Below, piece by piece: positions 1-13,052 of a DNA stretch of 64,000 nucleotides. The notes under the pieces were generated by a model. It saw only the letters and a program-made list of their open reading frames with translations, searched no databases and was not told the origin of the DNA. This stretch comes from Bradymonas sediminis. GTDB lineage: Bacteria; Myxococcota_A; Bradymonadia; Bradymonadales; Bradymonadaceae. The DNA lies in contig NZ_CP030032.1 of NCBI RefSeq assembly GCF_003258315.1, positions 658,001 to 722,000 on the forward strand, in the 5' to 3' direction. The stretch's first letter is position 1. Each line of letters starts with the position of its first letter. The translations under genes were made by a program, and so were the position numbers.

Positions 1-2532
<2,532 letters not shown>

Positions 2533-2622
2533 TCTGTGCTGCTGATATAGATGCCCGCGTCGCCGCCAACCTGCCCATCTGGGCCGGCGCAGCGACGCAG
2601 GCATATGAGCAATAGCATTGAA

Positions 2623-2654
2623 AACCGCGCCCAAATCTAGGGCGCGGTTTTTTT
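2623..2654 (+). terminator. Intrinsic terminator after rpoC
   Basis: A perfect 10-bp GC-rich stem (aaccgcgccc / gggcgcggtt) with a 7-nt loop is followed by seven T residues. It lies 90 bp after the rpoC stop. Confidence 0.9.
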
Positions 2655-2753
2655 GATTAAGTTTCAGACATGTTGAATATTGAGTGGGGCTAGAATGTTG
2701 GTCTCTGCGCTGCAGGGAGTTTCGGCGGCCTTGATGTACATAAGGAGAGGTAT

Positions 2754-3623
2754 ATGAGCGACGAGAATAAAGATGCGGGTGCCGGCGAAGGCGAGGATAT
2801 CGAGGCGTTCTTGCGAAGCCTTGAGGAGGCCGAAGTGCCGGATGTCCCGGCCGGTGCCACACCCAAACCCGTGACGACCGCTCCGGATACCGAGGACCTG
2901 GACGCGCGCTTTGACGCGCTCAATGATTTGGTGCCTGACGAGCTGCCGGCCAAGCAGCCCGAGCCCGCCGCCGAAGCCAAGGAAGACGGCAAGAAAAAGA
3001 AGAAGACCCGGAAGGAACGAGCGGCCGAGAAGAAGGCCGAGAAGGAGCGCTTAAAGCAGGAGAAGATCGCGGCGCGAGAGGCCGCCGAGGCGGCGACGCC
3101 GGCCTGGAAGCGCGGGCTTAAAAAGGGCGGCCTGTGGGCCGTGATGATGATCCCGATGTTCGTCTTCGTCTGGATCCTCGGCGCATTTTTGGCCCATGTT
3201 ATCTCGGCGGGTTGGCTCATCGCGCTCCTCGCCCTCATCGTCGCCATCGGGTTGCCGATCGTGGTGGCGAAGGTCGTCAATCGCGGCAAAATTGCCTGGT
3301 GGGCGGCGGGATTGGGTATCATCCTGACCGCGGCGCTGGTCGCGCCGATGCCCAAAGTCGTGGGCACATCACTTACCCATTATGGCCATTGGCCGACCGC
3401 CGTGGTCGGCGAGGTCTCCGGATGGGAGGCCGATAACGCGCTGGCCAACGTTGGTGCGGCGGTCGCGCGACTCTTCGGCAGCGCGCTGGGCGCGGAGGCC
3501 TCCGGCGCCTTGCGGCTTGGCACCGAGACGCGTCTCGACGGCTCGGTGATGCCCGAGGACCCGACGCCGACCGAAGAGGGCGGCGAGGGCGTCGCGCCCG
3601 AAGCTGACACGCCGGCCGAATGA
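2754..3623 (+). CDS. Hypothetical membrane protein with charged N-terminal region
   Basis: A 289-residue protein with a good Shine-Dalgarno (aaggagagg) 5-6 nt before the ATG. The first ~75 residues are acidic and Pro-rich. Residues ~78-115 are a Lys/Glu/Ala-rich stretch (KKKKKTRKERAAEKKAEK), probably a cytoplasmic coiled coil. Three hydrophobic segments follow (about residues 127-148, 155-176 and 184-202), then a ~85-residue C-terminal region rich in Ala, Gly, Glu and Pro. I recognise no family. It stands alone between the rpoC terminator and the oxidoreductase gene. Cytoplasmic N-terminus and inner-membrane location are inferred from the positive-inside pattern. Confidence 0.75.
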   Translation: MSDENKDAGAGEGEDIEAFLRSLEEAEVPDVPAGATPKPVTTAPDTEDLDARFDALNDLVPDELPAKQPEPAAEAKEDGKKKKKTRKERAAEKKAEKERLKQEKIAAREAAEAATPAWKRGLKKGGLWAVMMIPMFVFVWILGAFLAHVISAGWLIALLALIVAIGLPIVVAKVVNRGKIAWWAAGLGIILTAALVAPMPKVVGTSLTHYGHWPTAVVGEVSGWEADNALANVGAAVARLFGSALGAEASGALRLGTETRLDGSVMPEDPTPTEEGGEGVAPEADTPAE

Positions 3624-3674
3624 CCGACGCGCCCTTTAAGTAATCAACGCATTCTATTTGAACGTCATAAAACT

Positions 3675-4991
3675 ATGAGAATTAAATATCTTATCGTCGG
3701 CGCCGGGATGTCCGGGCTGGCCTTCGCGAACTTTATTGATTCGGACGACTACCTGATTCTCGAGCGCGACTCGGAGATTGGTGGTTGGTGTAAGACGGTC
3801 AAAAAGGAGGGATTTGTCTGGGACTATTCGGGGCATTTCTTCCACTTCAAGCACCCCGATATCGAAGCCTATCTGCGAAAGCGCATGCCCGACGATGAGG
3901 TGAGCACGGTCGAGAAGAGCTCGAAGATCCGCTATAAAGACGCGCTCATCGACTTCCCGTTCCAGAAGAATATCCACCAGCTCGCCAAAGATGATTTTAT
4001 CGAGTGTCTCTACGACCTCTTCTTTCGCGACGAGGTCGCGGCGAGTTTTGACGCCTCGAGCTTTAAGGGGATGCTCTACGAGAAGTTCGGCCGCGGCATC
4101 AGCGAGAAGTTTCTGGTGCCCTATAACGAGAAACTATACGCCTGCGACCTCGAGGAGCTCGACCGCGGGGCAATGGGGCGCTTCTTTCCCTTCGCCGATA
4201 TCGAGGAGATCGTGCGCAATATGCGCCGCCCGGATAACGCGTCCTATAACGCGACGTTCACCTATCCGAAGAACGGCGCGATTATGTACGTCAACGCGCT
4301 GGCGTCTGAGGTCGACGAGAGTAAGATTTGGCTTGACCAGGCGCTGGTCAACGTCGACCTGAACCGAAAGATTGCGACCCTGTCGGACGGGCGAACCATC
4401 GGGTTTGACCACCTTATTTCGTCGGCGCCGTTCGACCGCCTGCTGCCGATCTGCGGGGTCGAGCCGGAGCCGGGTGTCTTCTCGTATAATAAGGTTCTGT
4501 GCTTCAACCTGGGCTTCGATAAGAAGGGCATCGAGGGGGTTCATTGGATCTACTTCCCGGAGAAGAAATATAGCTTCTACCGGGTCGGCTTCTACGACAA
4601 TATTTTGGCGGGTGCCTCCGGCGGCAAGGGTGACGACGCGGCGGGTTCGCGCATGAGCCTCTATGTCGAGCTGGGCTACGAAAAGGACGCCGAGGTCGAC
4701 GTCGAGGCCGCCAAAGCACAGGTGCTGGCAGACCTGGAGGCGGCCGGAGTCATCGACGGTCACATACTCGTGGCGGACCATCATGTCGTATTGGACCCGG
4801 CCTACGTGCATATCACCGAAGATTCGCAGGCCGCCTTTGACGAATTGAGCTCCATGCTTAGCCTCTGTGGCGTCGAGACCATCGGTCGCTATGGCGGTTG
4901 GACCTATTGCTCCATCGAGGACAATATCGTCGAAGCGCGCGCGCTCGCCGCGAAATTCAACACCCTCGAGGCGCTGGATTCCAAGGACTAA
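3675..4991 (+). CDS. FAD-dependent amine-oxidase/protoporphyrinogen-oxidase-like protein
   Basis: A 438-residue protein opening with a dinucleotide-binding Rossmann motif (YLIVGAGMSGLAFANF), an acidic strand end (LILERDSEIGGWCKT) and the second glycine cluster typical of NAD(P)-binding_8/amino-oxidase enzymes. The C-terminal FAD-contact region (TIGRYGGWTYCSIEDNI) resembles UDP-galactopyranose-mutase-like and desaturase-like flavoproteins found in polysaccharide or LPS clusters. The substrate cannot be read from the sequence. The neighbouring genes (aldo/keto reductase, hmgA) do not define a pathway. Length and motifs are intact. Confidence 0.8.
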   Translation: MRIKYLIVGAGMSGLAFANFIDSDDYLILERDSEIGGWCKTVKKEGFVWDYSGHFFHFKHPDIEAYLRKRMPDDEVSTVEKSSKIRYKDALIDFPFQKNIHQLAKDDFIECLYDLFFRDEVAASFDASSFKGMLYEKFGRGISEKFLVPYNEKLYACDLEELDRGAMGRFFPFADIEEIVRNMRRPDNASYNATFTYPKNGAIMYVNALASEVDESKIWLDQALVNVDLNRKIATLSDGRTIGFDHLISSAPFDRLLPICGVEPEPGVFSYNKVLCFNLGFDKKGIEGVHWIYFPEKKYSFYRVGFYDNILAGASGGKGDDAAGSRMSLYVELGYEKDAEVDVEAAKAQVLADLEAAGVIDGHILVADHHVVLDPAYVHITEDSQAAFDELSSMLSLCGVETIGRYGGWTYCSIEDNIVEARALAAKFNTLEALDSKD

Positions 4992-5105
4992 TTTTTGGGC
5001 GCGAAAGAATAGGCGCGGCGACTGGTTTGTTGGGTCGTCGTGCGGGGTGGGGGGACCGCTGTAGTTTTATTGAGTGATTATTCATTTCCTAATTGGGTGA
5101 GATTA

Positions 5106-6065
5106 ATGACGAATTCGAAACAAAAGACGCTTATTCTTCGTGACGGAACAAAAATGCCGGCGCTCGGCCTGGGCACCTGGTTGTCGCGCCCCGGTGAGGT
5201 CTATGACGCCGTGCGCATCGCCATCGAGGTTGGCTATCGGCACATCGACTGCGCCGCGACCTACGGCAACGAGGACCAGGTGGGCCGGGCGTTTGAGGAC
5301 GCTTTCGCGGCCGGTGACGTCAAGCGCGAGGACCTCTGGGTCACCTCGAAGCTGTGGAACGACTCGCACCGCCCCGAGGACGCGCGTCGCGCGATCGAGA
5401 AGACACTCAAAGACCTGCGACTGGATTATCTGGACCTCTACCTGATTCATTGGCCGCTCGCGGTGCGCAACGGCCTGGGCATGGCGAAGACCCCCGAGGA
5501 CTTTCTTACGCAGGAGGATGTCACCCTTGAGGAGACCTGGGGCGCGATGCTCGAGTTCCGGGACGCCGGGCTGACACGCCAGGTCGGCGTGTCGAATATG
5601 GGGCCAAAGCGCATGGAAGCGCTGGCCGCGGCCACCGGCGAGATGCCGGCTGTGCTGCAGGTGGAGGGGCACCCGAAGCTGTTGCAACAACCGCTCTTCG
5701 ACTTTTGTCAGAAGCATAAGATTGGCTACACCGCCTACTCGCCGCTTGGTTCGCCGGGGCAGGCAAATCGCAAAGAAGGAGAGCTGACCCTGCTCGAGGA
5801 GCCGATCATTAAGGAGGTCGCCAACAGCCTGGACGCCACTCCGGCGCAGGTGCTCATCGCCTGGGCGCTGGCGCGCGGAACCTCGACGGTGCCGAAGTCG
5901 GTCAACCGCGGCCGCATCATCGAGAACCTGGCCGCCGGCGAGCTTGAACTGAGCGATGAACAGGTCGCCAAAATTTCTTCGCTTGACCAGGACCGTCGCT
6001 ATGTCGACGGCACCTTCTTCGAGGTCGAAGGCGCGTCGTTTGAGGCGTCGAGTCTGTGGATCTGA
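5106..6065 (+). CDS. Aldo/keto reductase
   Basis: A 319-residue (alpha/beta)8-barrel NADPH-dependent reductase. The catalytic tetrad is visible: Asp and Tyr in HIDCAATYGNE, Lys in WVTSKLWN and His in YLIHWP. The C-terminal cofactor loop IPKS-type sequence appears as TVPKSVNRGRI. I chose the ATG at 5106 (MTNSKQKT), because the family starts about 8 residues before the first strand (LRDGTKMPALGLGTW); an in-frame start at 5040 would add an unrelated leader. Physiological substrates of this family are broad (sugar and keto aldehydes), so none is assigned. Confidence 0.93.
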   Translation: MTNSKQKTLILRDGTKMPALGLGTWLSRPGEVYDAVRIAIEVGYRHIDCAATYGNEDQVGRAFEDAFAAGDVKREDLWVTSKLWNDSHRPEDARRAIEKTLKDLRLDYLDLYLIHWPLAVRNGLGMAKTPEDFLTQEDVTLEETWGAMLEFRDAGLTRQVGVSNMGPKRMEALAAATGEMPAVLQVEGHPKLLQQPLFDFCQKHKIGYTAYSPLGSPGQANRKEGELTLLEEPIIKEVANSLDATPAQVLIAWALARGTSTVPKSVNRGRIIENLAAGELELSDEQVAKISSLDQDRRYVDGTFFEVEGASFEASSLWI

Positions 6066-6164
6066 TGGCTTGCATCGCTCCGATCGCTGGCGCATAATCC
6101 GGGCCAATCACAGCATTGGTTGGTTCGGATTTTAATGATGACGCCGGCGTGAAGGAGTGATGAG

Positions 6165-7478
6165 ATGACATCGAAATATATGACGGGCTTTGGCAACGTA
6201 TTTGAGACGGAGGCGCTCCCCGGGGCGCTTCCCCTGGGGCGCAACTCTCCGCAGAAGGCCCCTTACGGACTTTATGCCGAGCAACTCTCCGGGTCGCCTT
6301 TCACGGCCCCGCGGAGCACCAACGAGCGCTCCTGGCTCTATCGGATTCGCCCGTCGGTGCGTCATGTATCGGATTTTGAGGCGCATTCTTTGCCTCTATG
6401 GCGCAGCGCTCCCACACCACATGAGGGCGGCCTTCCTATCGGCGCGCGGCGCTGGGACCCAGTGCCGATGCCCGAGGCGTCCACCACTTTTGTGGAGGGC
6501 ATCCGGACGATCACGACCGCGGGTGACGTAAGCGCTCAGTCGGGCATGGCCTCGCATGTCTATGTGGCCAACAAGTCGATGGAGGACGAGTATCTGCTCA
6601 ACGCCGACGGCGAACTTCTATTTGTGCCTGAGCATGGCGATATTCGGCTGTGCACCGAGATGGGCGTCATTGAGATTGAGGCCGGTGAGATTGCGGTCAT
6701 CCCGCGCGGGATGATCTTCCGGGTTGAGCTCGTCGACGGCCCGGCCCGAGGGTACCTCTGCGAGAATTACGGCGGAAAATTGGCGCTCCCTGAGCGCGGC
6801 CCGATTGGCGCGAATTGCCTGGCGAACGCGCGTGATTTCAAGACACCGGTCGCAGCCTTTGAAGATAGGGAAGTGCCGTCGACCATTTTTGTGAAATGGT
6901 GCGGCCGGCATTATCGCACCGAGATTGGGCATTCGCCCCTCGACGTCGTCGCCTGGCACGGCAACTACGCGCCCTATAAATATGATCTGCGCGATTTCTC
7001 TCCGGTGGGGGCCATCCTCTTTGACCACCCGGACCCCTCGATTTTTACCGTGCTGACGTCACCCTCGGCCGAAGCTGGCACCGCGAATATCGACTTCGCC
7101 ATCTTCGGTGAGCGTTGGTTGGTCGGCGAAAATACCTTCCGACCGCCGTGGTATCATCGCAATATTATGTCGGAGTTTATGGGCCTGGTTTACGGTCAAT
7201 ATGACGCCAAGGAAGAGGGCTTCGTGCCCGGCGGCATGAGCCTGCATAATATGATGTTGCCGCATGGGCCGGACTTTGGCGCCTTCGAGAAATCATCGCG
7301 CGCCGACCTCAAACCACAGAAGCTCAGCGGCACCATGGCGTTTATGTTTGAGACGCGTTTGCCGCAGCATTTGACGGAGTATAGCGCGGGGCTTGAGACC
7401 CTTCAGGACGATTATACGGATTGCTGGAAAGGACTTCAGAAACATTTTGATGGCACTCCCGAAGGGAATTGGGACTGA
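6165..7478 (+). CDS. hmgA: Homogentisate 1,2-dioxygenase
   Basis: A 437-residue protein of the usual family length. It opens the ring of homogentisate to maleylacetoacetate in tyrosine/phenylalanine catabolism and uses Fe(II). The N-terminus ([17 protein letters not shown]) and the iron-ligand region are canonical: His and Glu in [13 protein letters not shown], and His in [13 protein letters not shown] Shine-Dalgarno (aaggagtga) precedes the ATG. Maleylacetoacetate isomerase and fumarylacetoacetase are not adjacent, so the pathway is probably dispersed. A terminator follows 32 bp after the stop. Confidence 0.97.
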   Translation: MTSKYMTGFGNVFETEALPGALPLGRNSPQKAPYGLYAEQLSGSPFTAPRSTNERSWLYRIRPSVRHVSDFEAHSLPLWRSAPTPHEGGLPIGARRWDPVPMPEASTTFVEGIRTITTAGDVSAQSGMASHVYVANKSMEDEYLLNADGELLFVPEHGDIRLCTEMGVIEIEAGEIAVIPRGMIFRVELVDGPARGYLCENYGGKLALPERGPIGANCLANARDFKTPVAAFEDREVPSTIFVKWCGRHYRTEIGHSPLDVVAWHGNYAPYKYDLRDFSPVGAILFDHPDPSIFTVLTSPSAEAGTANIDFAIFGERWLVGENTFRPPWYHRNIMSEFMGLVYGQYDAKEEGFVPGGMSLHNMMLPHGPDFGAFEKSSRADLKPQKLSGTMAFMFETRLPQHLTEYSAGLETLQDDYTDCWKGLQKHFDGTPEGNWD

Positions 7479-7510
7479 CATCACCGCAGCGCAGATCCCG
7501 CGATTGCGGG

Positions 7511-7547
7511 AGCGGCCGAGCACAATATTGTGTTCGGCCGCTTTTAT
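7511..7547 (+). terminator. Intrinsic terminator after hmgA
   Basis: A long near-perfect palindrome (agcggccgagcacaa / ttgtgttcggccgct, one G-T pair) runs directly into tttt. It begins 32 nt after the hmgA stop. Confidence 0.85.
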
Positions 7548-7779
7548 TTCTTGGTGCCGGGACCGGGGGGCCGACGCGTCGATTTGACGCCTCTCACCGC
7601 TGCTCTTTTGGCAGAGATCCATTGCCGCTAGAAAAATCCGTTCCCACTACGAGTTGGTCTTGGAAGCATGGGTTTAATTCCTCTTTTTTGACCCGATCGC
7701 ATTGCAATGCCTGGTGCGTGCTTATTCTGGATGCACCTAGACGTCATGATTGGCATTTACTGCTATTGGGGAAATTATT

Positions 7780-10700
7780 ATGGGTGACCATTATTGTTTG
7801 GCTGTGCGTGTTTCTTGTGTGAGGCCGGTTCGCTCCGCGAAATTTCGGCGTTTGCTCGCGTCCCTGGTCGTCTTGATGGCGATGGGGGTGACCTCTGTCG
7901 CGACGGCCGGCGCGCCCTTACTCACCGGGTTTGGTGGTCCGGCGGGAGTCGGGCCCAGCACGGGGCTCGAGAATGATGACCGTCCGAGCCTGAGGGTCGA
8001 CCTGGACGCGGCGTTTCCATATGGGTTGAATTTCTATGGGAATGTTTACGACGCGTTGTGGATCAACACCAACGGTAACGTGACTTTTAATGCGGCGATG
8101 TCGACCTATACGCCGCAACCCTTTCCCATCGCCTCGCAGCCGATGATCGCGCCCTGGTGGGGAGACGTAGACACCCGTAATCAGTCGAGCTCCTTCGACA
8201 ACCAGATATATTCCTATACCGATGTGGCGGGTGGGCGATTTATCGTCACCTGGAATGAGGTTGGCTATTATAGTTATCGGGTCAACCTGGTGAATACGTT
8301 CCAGCTTATTCTCACCGACCGCTCGGACGTGATCGTGGGCGATTACGACGTTGAGTTTCGCTATAATCGCTGCGAGTGGACCTACGGTAGCGCGAGCAAT
8401 CGGACACCCGCCCAGGCGGGGTTTGATGCCGGAGACCAGACCAATTACACGCAGCTTCCGGGCTCGCGCACCAAGAAGGTCCTGGAGTTGTGCGATAAGT
8501 CGAATGTTGGGGAGCCCGGGGTCTGGCGCTTCCAGATTCGCAACGGCGGCGTCGCGGAGTGCGGCAACGGCGCGCGCGAGAGCGGCGAGGAATGCGACGA
8601 CGGCAATACCGATAATGACGATATGTGCACGGCCGATTGCCAGATTAACGAGGCGCCCATCGCCGAGGACCAGACCGTCACGATTCCCGAAGATGGGTCG
8701 GCCAACTTCACGCTGACCGCGACGGACCCAAACGGTACGCCGATCACCGATTTCACCGTCACCTCGCCGCCGGTCGGCGGCACGCTGAGCGGCAGCGCGC
8801 CGAGCCTAATTTATACGCCCGAGCCGGATTTCAACGGCACGCGGACCCTGAAATTTAAGGTCAATGACGGCTATTGGGATTCGGCCGAAGGCACCGTCAC
8901 CTTCGTGGTGGAGCCGGGCAACGACGCGCCGTACTTCACGAGCGCGCCGGTGTTGAGCGCCACCCAGGAGCTTCCCTATTCCTACGCGATCACCACGGTC
9001 GATATCGACGCGGGTGACACGCGCGCCATCACGGCGGGCGCGCTGCCGAGCTGGCTCTCATTGCTCGATAACGGCGACGGCACCGCGTCGCTCAGCGGCT
9101 CGCCGCAAAATGCGGACGTCGGCCCGCATCAGGTTCAACTCATCGTCACCGACGCCGGCGGCTTGTCGGGGACGCAGAGCTTTGTCATTGAGGTCGCCAA
9201 CGTCAATGACTTGCCGGTCTTCATCGCGCCGACGCCTGAGCATCTCGTGACGCTGCAAATCTCCGAGCCGAATACCCTCGAGTTCACCCTGGTCGCCGAG
9301 GATATCGACGGGGACGTGCTCTCCTATTCGGTCGAGCCGATGCTGCCGAACGCGACGCTTGGCGCGAACTCGGGCGTCTTCTCCTGGACGCCGAGTTGGC
9401 GCGACGCGGGCTCCTATGACCTGACCCTTCGGGTGAGCGATGGCGTCGGCGAGGACACCCGCCAGATCACGGTGGTCGCGCACTACCTTGACGAGGACCA
9501 GGACGGCTTGCCCGATACCTGGGAGGTCGCCAACGGCCTCGACCCGACCACGCCGGACTCCGATGGCGATAATATCTCCGACTTCGAAGAGGTCGGCCCC
9601 AACCTCGATAGCCCGCGCGATACCGATGGCGATGGCGTGCTCGACGCCCTCGACCTGGACTCCGACGGTGATGGCATTCCAGATATCGAAGAAGCCGGCG
9701 ACGACGATCTTTTGACCCCGCCGGTCGACACCAGCGGAAACGGCATCCCTGATTATCGTGACCCCGACTCCGACGGCGACGGTATCTTTGACGACGTCGA
9801 CAATTGCCGCCTGGTCGCCAACCCCGACCAGACCGACACCGACGGCGACGGCGTCGGCGACGCCTGCACCGATGACGCCGATGGCGACGGTGTGCTCGAC
9901 CTCGACGATAATTGCCCGTTGGTCGCCAACGCCGACCAGGCCGATATGGACGGCGACGGCGTGGGTGACGCCTGCGATCCGGATAGTGACGGTGACGGGG
10001 TCGACGGCGAGCAGGATAATTGCTCGATGGTCTTCAATCCCGAGCAGACCGACGCGGACGGCGATGGGGTGGGCGATGCATGTGACCCGGATGTCGACGG
10101 CGATGGCATCGATGATGAGGACGATAACTGCCCGTTGGTCGCCAACCCCGACCAACTCGACACGGATGGCGATGGCGCAGGCGATGCCTGTGACGGCGAC
10201 GCCGATGGCGATGGCTTCCCCGATGAGGACGACAATTGCCCGACGGTCGCCAACCCCGACCAGATTGACACCGATGGCGATGGAGTAGGCGATGCCTGCG
10301 ACCCCGACGCCGACGGAGACGGTGTGCCCGATTTTGAGGATAACTGCCCGGGCGTGGAGAACCTCGACCAGGCGGACTCTGATAATGACGGTGTGGGCGA
10401 TGCCTGCGACGAGGATCTTGACGGCGACGGTATCCCCAACGACGTGGATAATTGCCCGGGGGTGTCGAACCCGGACCAGGCCGACCAGGATGGCAACGGC
10501 GTGGGCGATGTCTGCGACGAAGATGTCGACGGCGACGGTGTCCCCAACAGCGAGGATAATTGCCCGGGGGTGTCGAACCCGGACCAGGCCGACCAGGATG
10601 GCAACGGCGTGGGCGACGCGTGCGACGACCAGGACAGCGACGGCGACGGCATTCCAGATTGGATGGATAATTGCGGCAATCTGATCAACGCCGATCAGGT

Positions 10701-10899
10701 CGACAGCGACGGCGACGGTGTAGGCGACGTCTGCGACGGGGAGAGGACCTCCGACCTGGGCGACGGCAGCCACGGTCTCGAGGAAGGCTGCGGTTGCGCG
10801 GCGAGCGGCGACGCTCCCGTGGACGCAAGCGTGCTGCTCCTGCTGTCCTGCGCGGGACTTATTATGGCGCGGCGCCGACGCAAGGGCAAAAGCCTCTAA
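7780..10899 (+). CDS. Large secreted protein: nidogen-like, cadherin/Ig-like and nine thrombospondin type-3 repeats, MYXO-CTERM-like tail
   Basis: A 1039-residue exported protein. A long signal peptide (about residues 1-43, ending SVATAG) is followed by a nidogen-like domain ([23 protein letters not shown]). Next comes a Cys-rich DUF4215-type motif ([16 protein letters not shown]), then cadherin-like and Ig-like (He_PIG type) modules. From ~residue 570 there are calcium-binding repeats, including nine ~36-residue thrombospondin type-3 units built on DxDGDGxxDxxDNC...[12 protein letters not shown] (nt ~9767-10740). The C-terminus has a Cys-Gly motif (EEGCGCAA), a hydrophobic helix ([12 protein letters not shown]) and an Arg-rich end ([10 protein letters not shown]), matching the MYXO-CTERM sorting-signal plan. 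The ATG at 7780 was preferred over an upstream TTG at 7750. Likely role: cell-surface adhesion (inference). Confidence 0.85.
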   Translation: MGDHYCLAVRVSCVRPVRSAKFRRLLASLVVLMAMGVTSVATAGAPLLTGFGGPAGVGPSTGLENDDRPSLRVDLDAAFPYGLNFYGNVYDALWINTNGNVTFNAAMSTYTPQPFPIASQPMIAPWWGDVDTRNQSSSFDNQIYSYTDVAGGRFIVTWNEVGYYSYRVNLVNTFQLILTDRSDVIVGDYDVEFRYNRCEWTYGSASNRTPAQAGFDAGDQTNYTQLPGSRTKKVLELCDKSNVGEPGVWRFQIRNGGVAECGNGARESGEECDDGNTDNDDMCTADCQINEAPIAEDQTVTIPEDGSANFTLTATDPNGTPITDFTVTSPPVGGTLSGSAPSLIYTPEPDFNGTRTLKFKVNDGYWDSAEGTVTFVVEPGNDAPYFTSAPVLSATQELPYSYAITTVDIDAGDTRAITAGALPSWLSLLDNGDGTASLSGSPQNADVGPHQVQLIVTDAGGLSGTQSFVIEVANVNDLPVFIAPTPEHLVTLQISEPNTLEFTLVAEDIDGDVLSYSVEPMLPNATLGANSGVFSWTPSWRDAGSYDLTLRVSDGVGEDTRQITVVAHYLDEDQDGLPDTWEVANGLDPTTPDSDGDNISDFEEVGPNLDSPRDTDGDGVLDALDLDSDGDGIPDIEEAGDDDLLTPPVDTSGNGIPDYRDPDSDGDGIFDDVDNCRLVANPDQTDTDGDGVGDACTDDADGDGVLDLDDNCPLVANADQADMDGDGVGDACDPDSDGDGVDGEQDNCSMVFNPEQTDADGDGVGDACDPDVDGDGIDDEDDNCPLVANPDQLDTDGDGAGDACDGDADGDGFPDEDDNCPTVANPDQIDTDGDGVGDACDPDADGDGVPDFEDNCPGVENLDQADSDNDGVGDACDEDLDGDGIPNDVDNCPGVSNPDQADQDGNGVGDVCDEDVDGDGVPNSEDNCPGVSNPDQADQDGNGVGDACDDQDSDGDGIPDWMDNCGNLINADQVDSDGDGVGDVCDGERTSDLGDGSHGLEEGCGCAASGDAPVDASVLLLLSCAGLIMARRRRKGKSL
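9767..10742 (+). repeat. Nine 108-bp-class coding repeats (TSP type-3 units)
   Basis: Nine direct repeats of about 108 bp encode the calcium-binding units. Units 7 and 8 share a run of about 62 identical bases (10447-10508 and 10555-10616), which points to recent unit duplication. The repeats also keep antisense frames open for long stretches. Confidence 0.9.
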
Positions 10900-10917
10900 G
10901 TCTGGCTGAGGATATGA

Positions 10918-10984
10918 AAACGCCCGCCCGGGCGTTCCGCCACGAATCACAGGGTTCGTGGCGGGGCGTCAGGGGCGGGCGTCT
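10918..10984. terminator. Bidirectional hairpin between convergent genes
   Basis: A long interrupted palindrome has an outer arm acgcccgccc / gggcgggcgt and an inner arm ccgccacgaa / ttcgtggcgg. It lies between the stop at 10899 (+) and the stop of the minus-strand gene at 11027. On the minus strand it ends in a T-rich run (gttttcat). Confidence 0.7.
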
Positions 10985-11026
10985 TCACTCTTGGGCGACC
11001 GGTGTGGATGCGGGCGCTCGCGCGGC

Positions 11027-11650
11027 TTAGTCGATGCCGGGAATCGAGGTCCACGACGACACGGCCTCCTGGACCTTCTCGACTTTCTCGCCGTCCCATT
11101 TCCACAGATGCTGCGCGCCGCGACCGGCGTTTGGCGCCAGCGCGAAGCCTTCCTCATGAACCCAATATTCGACGCCATCTTCGGCGGCGCGGCTCAGCGG
11201 GATGTCGGTCTCGTACTCCCATTCCGGGTGCAGGTCCTGGTGCCAGACACTCCAGAACTCGAAATGCTCCAAAAATAGCGAGTCGTCATCGCGGGTCTCG
11301 TCGGCGAGCCAGTCGCGCCACTCGCTTTTGAGGATGCATAGGGCGTGCTCGCTGTCGGGCTGCATCAATTCCTGGCCGGCCACCGCGCCGGGCAGGTCGG
11401 TGATGAAGAGGAACGCGCGCGAGTGCAGCGGGAATTTCTCCAGCGCGATCGCGAACATATCGAGCGCCTCGCCGCCCTGCAAAAAGTCCAGGAATTGCAG
11501 CAAAACGCCGCCGCTGGCGCGTCGCTTGAAGTTGTCGAACGGGCCAAGGTCATGGCCGTTGGGAATCTCGAGGTTCGCGCGCTGCTCTTTGGTGAATGCG
11601 CGTAAATCTTCGAGCCAGGTCGTGGCGGGCGGATCGTTGGGCTGTGTCAT
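11027..11650 (-). CDS. Hypothetical protein
   Basis: A 207-residue soluble, acidic protein rich in Trp, Phe and Glu, with no signal peptide or membrane segment. The N-terminal half (FKRRASGGVLLQFLDFL...FITDLPG) and the repeated WxxW-type positions recall immunity/SMI1-like scaffolds, but I cannot support a family. Start ATG at 11650; a weak purine-rich stretch (gatagaag) precedes it. It converges with the TSP3 gene across a shared hairpin. Confidence 0.65.
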   Translation of the reverse strand: MTQPNDPPATTWLEDLRAFTKEQRANLEIPNGHDLGPFDNFKRRASGGVLLQFLDFLQGGEALDMFAIALEKFPLHSRAFLFITDLPGAVAGQELMQPDSEHALCILKSEWRDWLADETRDDDSLFLEHFEFWSVWHQDLHPEWEYETDIPLSRAAEDGVEYWVHEEGFALAPNAGRGAQHLWKWDGEKVEKVQEAVSSWTSIPGID

Positions 11651-11847
11651 AGCTTCTATCGGTGTCGTAGGCGGATGGCGTTCGAATTTTTAGATGGGAC
11701 GATGCGCGGCAGGATTCTCGGGCCGCGCGCGCAAAGATGTACTCCCGAGGCGAGGGGAACGTCAACTGGTGGCGTTTTGTGGAGGAATTCTGGGGGACGG
11801 GCTGAGGGCGATGAGGCCGGGAAGGGCTCCCGGCCTCGACTCAGTGC

Positions 11848-12810
11848 TCAGCGGGCGAGGTAGAGCTCGTCGCCGACGCGCTTCTCGCAGGTCTGGCGAA
11901 GGTCGATATTCGCCGGGACGGCCTGGCGGCAGAACTCCGGGATGTTGAGGATCTGGTAGGAGGCGGCCATCTTGCGCAGCAGGGTCGACTGGCCGGAGTG
12001 GCCGTTGCTCGCCTCGGCGGCGATGGCGACTCCGGCGAGCTCCGCCAGAGATTCGCGCTCGCCCTCGTGAATCTGGTCGATGCAATCAAGCGCGATATAG
12101 GTGCGAATCGCACGTTGCACGCTCTGGTCCGCGACGCTGCGCAGGATCGAATTCGACCCGTCTTCGATGCCAGGGCTCTCCAGAGTCTCGCCGATCAGGA
12201 ATTGAGTCCAAATATCGGTCTGGCGGACCTCACACAGGTCCTCGCGGGCCGGCGTTGGCAGGCGGCTCGATAAATCTTCGAGGCTTCGGATCTCGTCCAG
12301 GTCGCTCTCCTTAGCGCGCCAGACCAGCGCGCGCCGCAGGCGATGCACGAGCTTGCCTTCGACCACGCCGAGCCCGTTGACCGCGCTTCGCAAAAAGTCA
12401 ATCTGCTGCTCCAGCGGGGCGATGGCCTTGAGATAGTCGGACTTTCGCAGCGCCAGCGCCGGCTTCAATCCCACGCGCGAAATCGCCTTATTCGCCTCGC
12501 CCAGGAGCACCCGATTCGGGTAGCTTCGCGCCTCCATGCAGTCCAGATGGCGCACCCATTTGGCGGCGGACCATTGCCTCTCGGGGGCTGTGAGATCGCA
12601 GGGTGGTTCCGGGCTATGATAGCTCAAGCGCGTCACGCTATGCGTCGGCGCGGGCATGACAAGCGGCGCTGAATAAGCCGGCGGCTGGGCAGGTTGAGAG
12701 CGCTGGGCGCCCAGGATGATCCCCAACACCGCGACCAACCCGATGGAGGCCAGCGAGAAGACCGTGAAGGAGATGGGCTGCGAGAGGACTGTTCGAGGTG
12801 TGATTGCCAT
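11848..12810 (-). CDS. Hypothetical membrane-anchored protein
   Basis: A 320-residue protein with one N-terminal hydrophobic segment (about residues 12-34, FTVFSLASIGLVAVLGIILGA). A Pro-rich linker follows, then a helical, charged periplasmic-type domain with six Cys residues (for example PPCDLT, HLDCME, EDLCEV, LDCIDQ, FCRQ, QTCEK). I took the ATG at 12810 (MAITPRTV), with GGAG upstream; an in-frame upstream start at 12894 adds an implausible basic leader. The even Cys count suggests disulfides outside the cytoplasm. No family recognised. Confidence 0.68.
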   Translation of the reverse strand: MAITPRTVLSQPISFTVFSLASIGLVAVLGIILGAQRSQPAQPPAYSAPLVMPAPTHSVTRLSYHSPEPPCDLTAPERQWSAAKWVRHLDCMEARSYPNRVLLGEANKAISRVGLKPALALRKSDYLKAIAPLEQQIDFLRSAVNGLGVVEGKLVHRLRRALVWRAKESDLDEIRSLEDLSSRLPTPAREDLCEVRQTDIWTQFLIGETLESPGIEDGSNSILRSVADQSVQRAIRTYIALDCIDQIHEGERESLAELAGVAIAAEASNGHSGQSTLLRKMAASYQILNIPEFCRQAVPANIDLRQTCEKRVGDELYLAR

Positions 12811-12871
12811 CCGTGACTCCGTGTGTGTCGCCCTAAATAATCTGCAAGCCAGTCGTCTGCTGCAGCACCCG

Positions 12872-12888
12872 CGTCTAATTATAAGACG
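12872..12888. promoter_or_regulatory. Imperfect palindrome overlapping a minus-strand -10-like box
   Basis: cgtctaattataagacg has CGTCT/AGACG arms and contains TATAAT on the minus strand, about 65 bp upstream of the minus-strand start at 12810. It sits in the 242-bp divergent intergenic region shared with the gene at 13053, so it could be an operator or promoter element. This rests on pattern only. Confidence 0.25.
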
Positions 12889-13052
12889 AAACACTGCATT
12901 GTGTATCCAAGATGATACTAAACTATTGGTTCAACTTCCAACGGATGCCCTTGAGGTTGCCACGTTGAGTCGAGTACAACAGTGGCGTTGGACGAATTTG
13001 TGTCGAGTGAATCTGTCGAGAATTACGGCTCGCGCCAGGGTTTTGAGCATCG

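Noticed and set aside
9058-10950. 630-codon open frame on the minus strand
   Set aside because: It is antisense to the TSP3 repeats; the low-complexity translation (repeated [14 protein letters not shown]) comes from the DGDG codons. No start context or domain.
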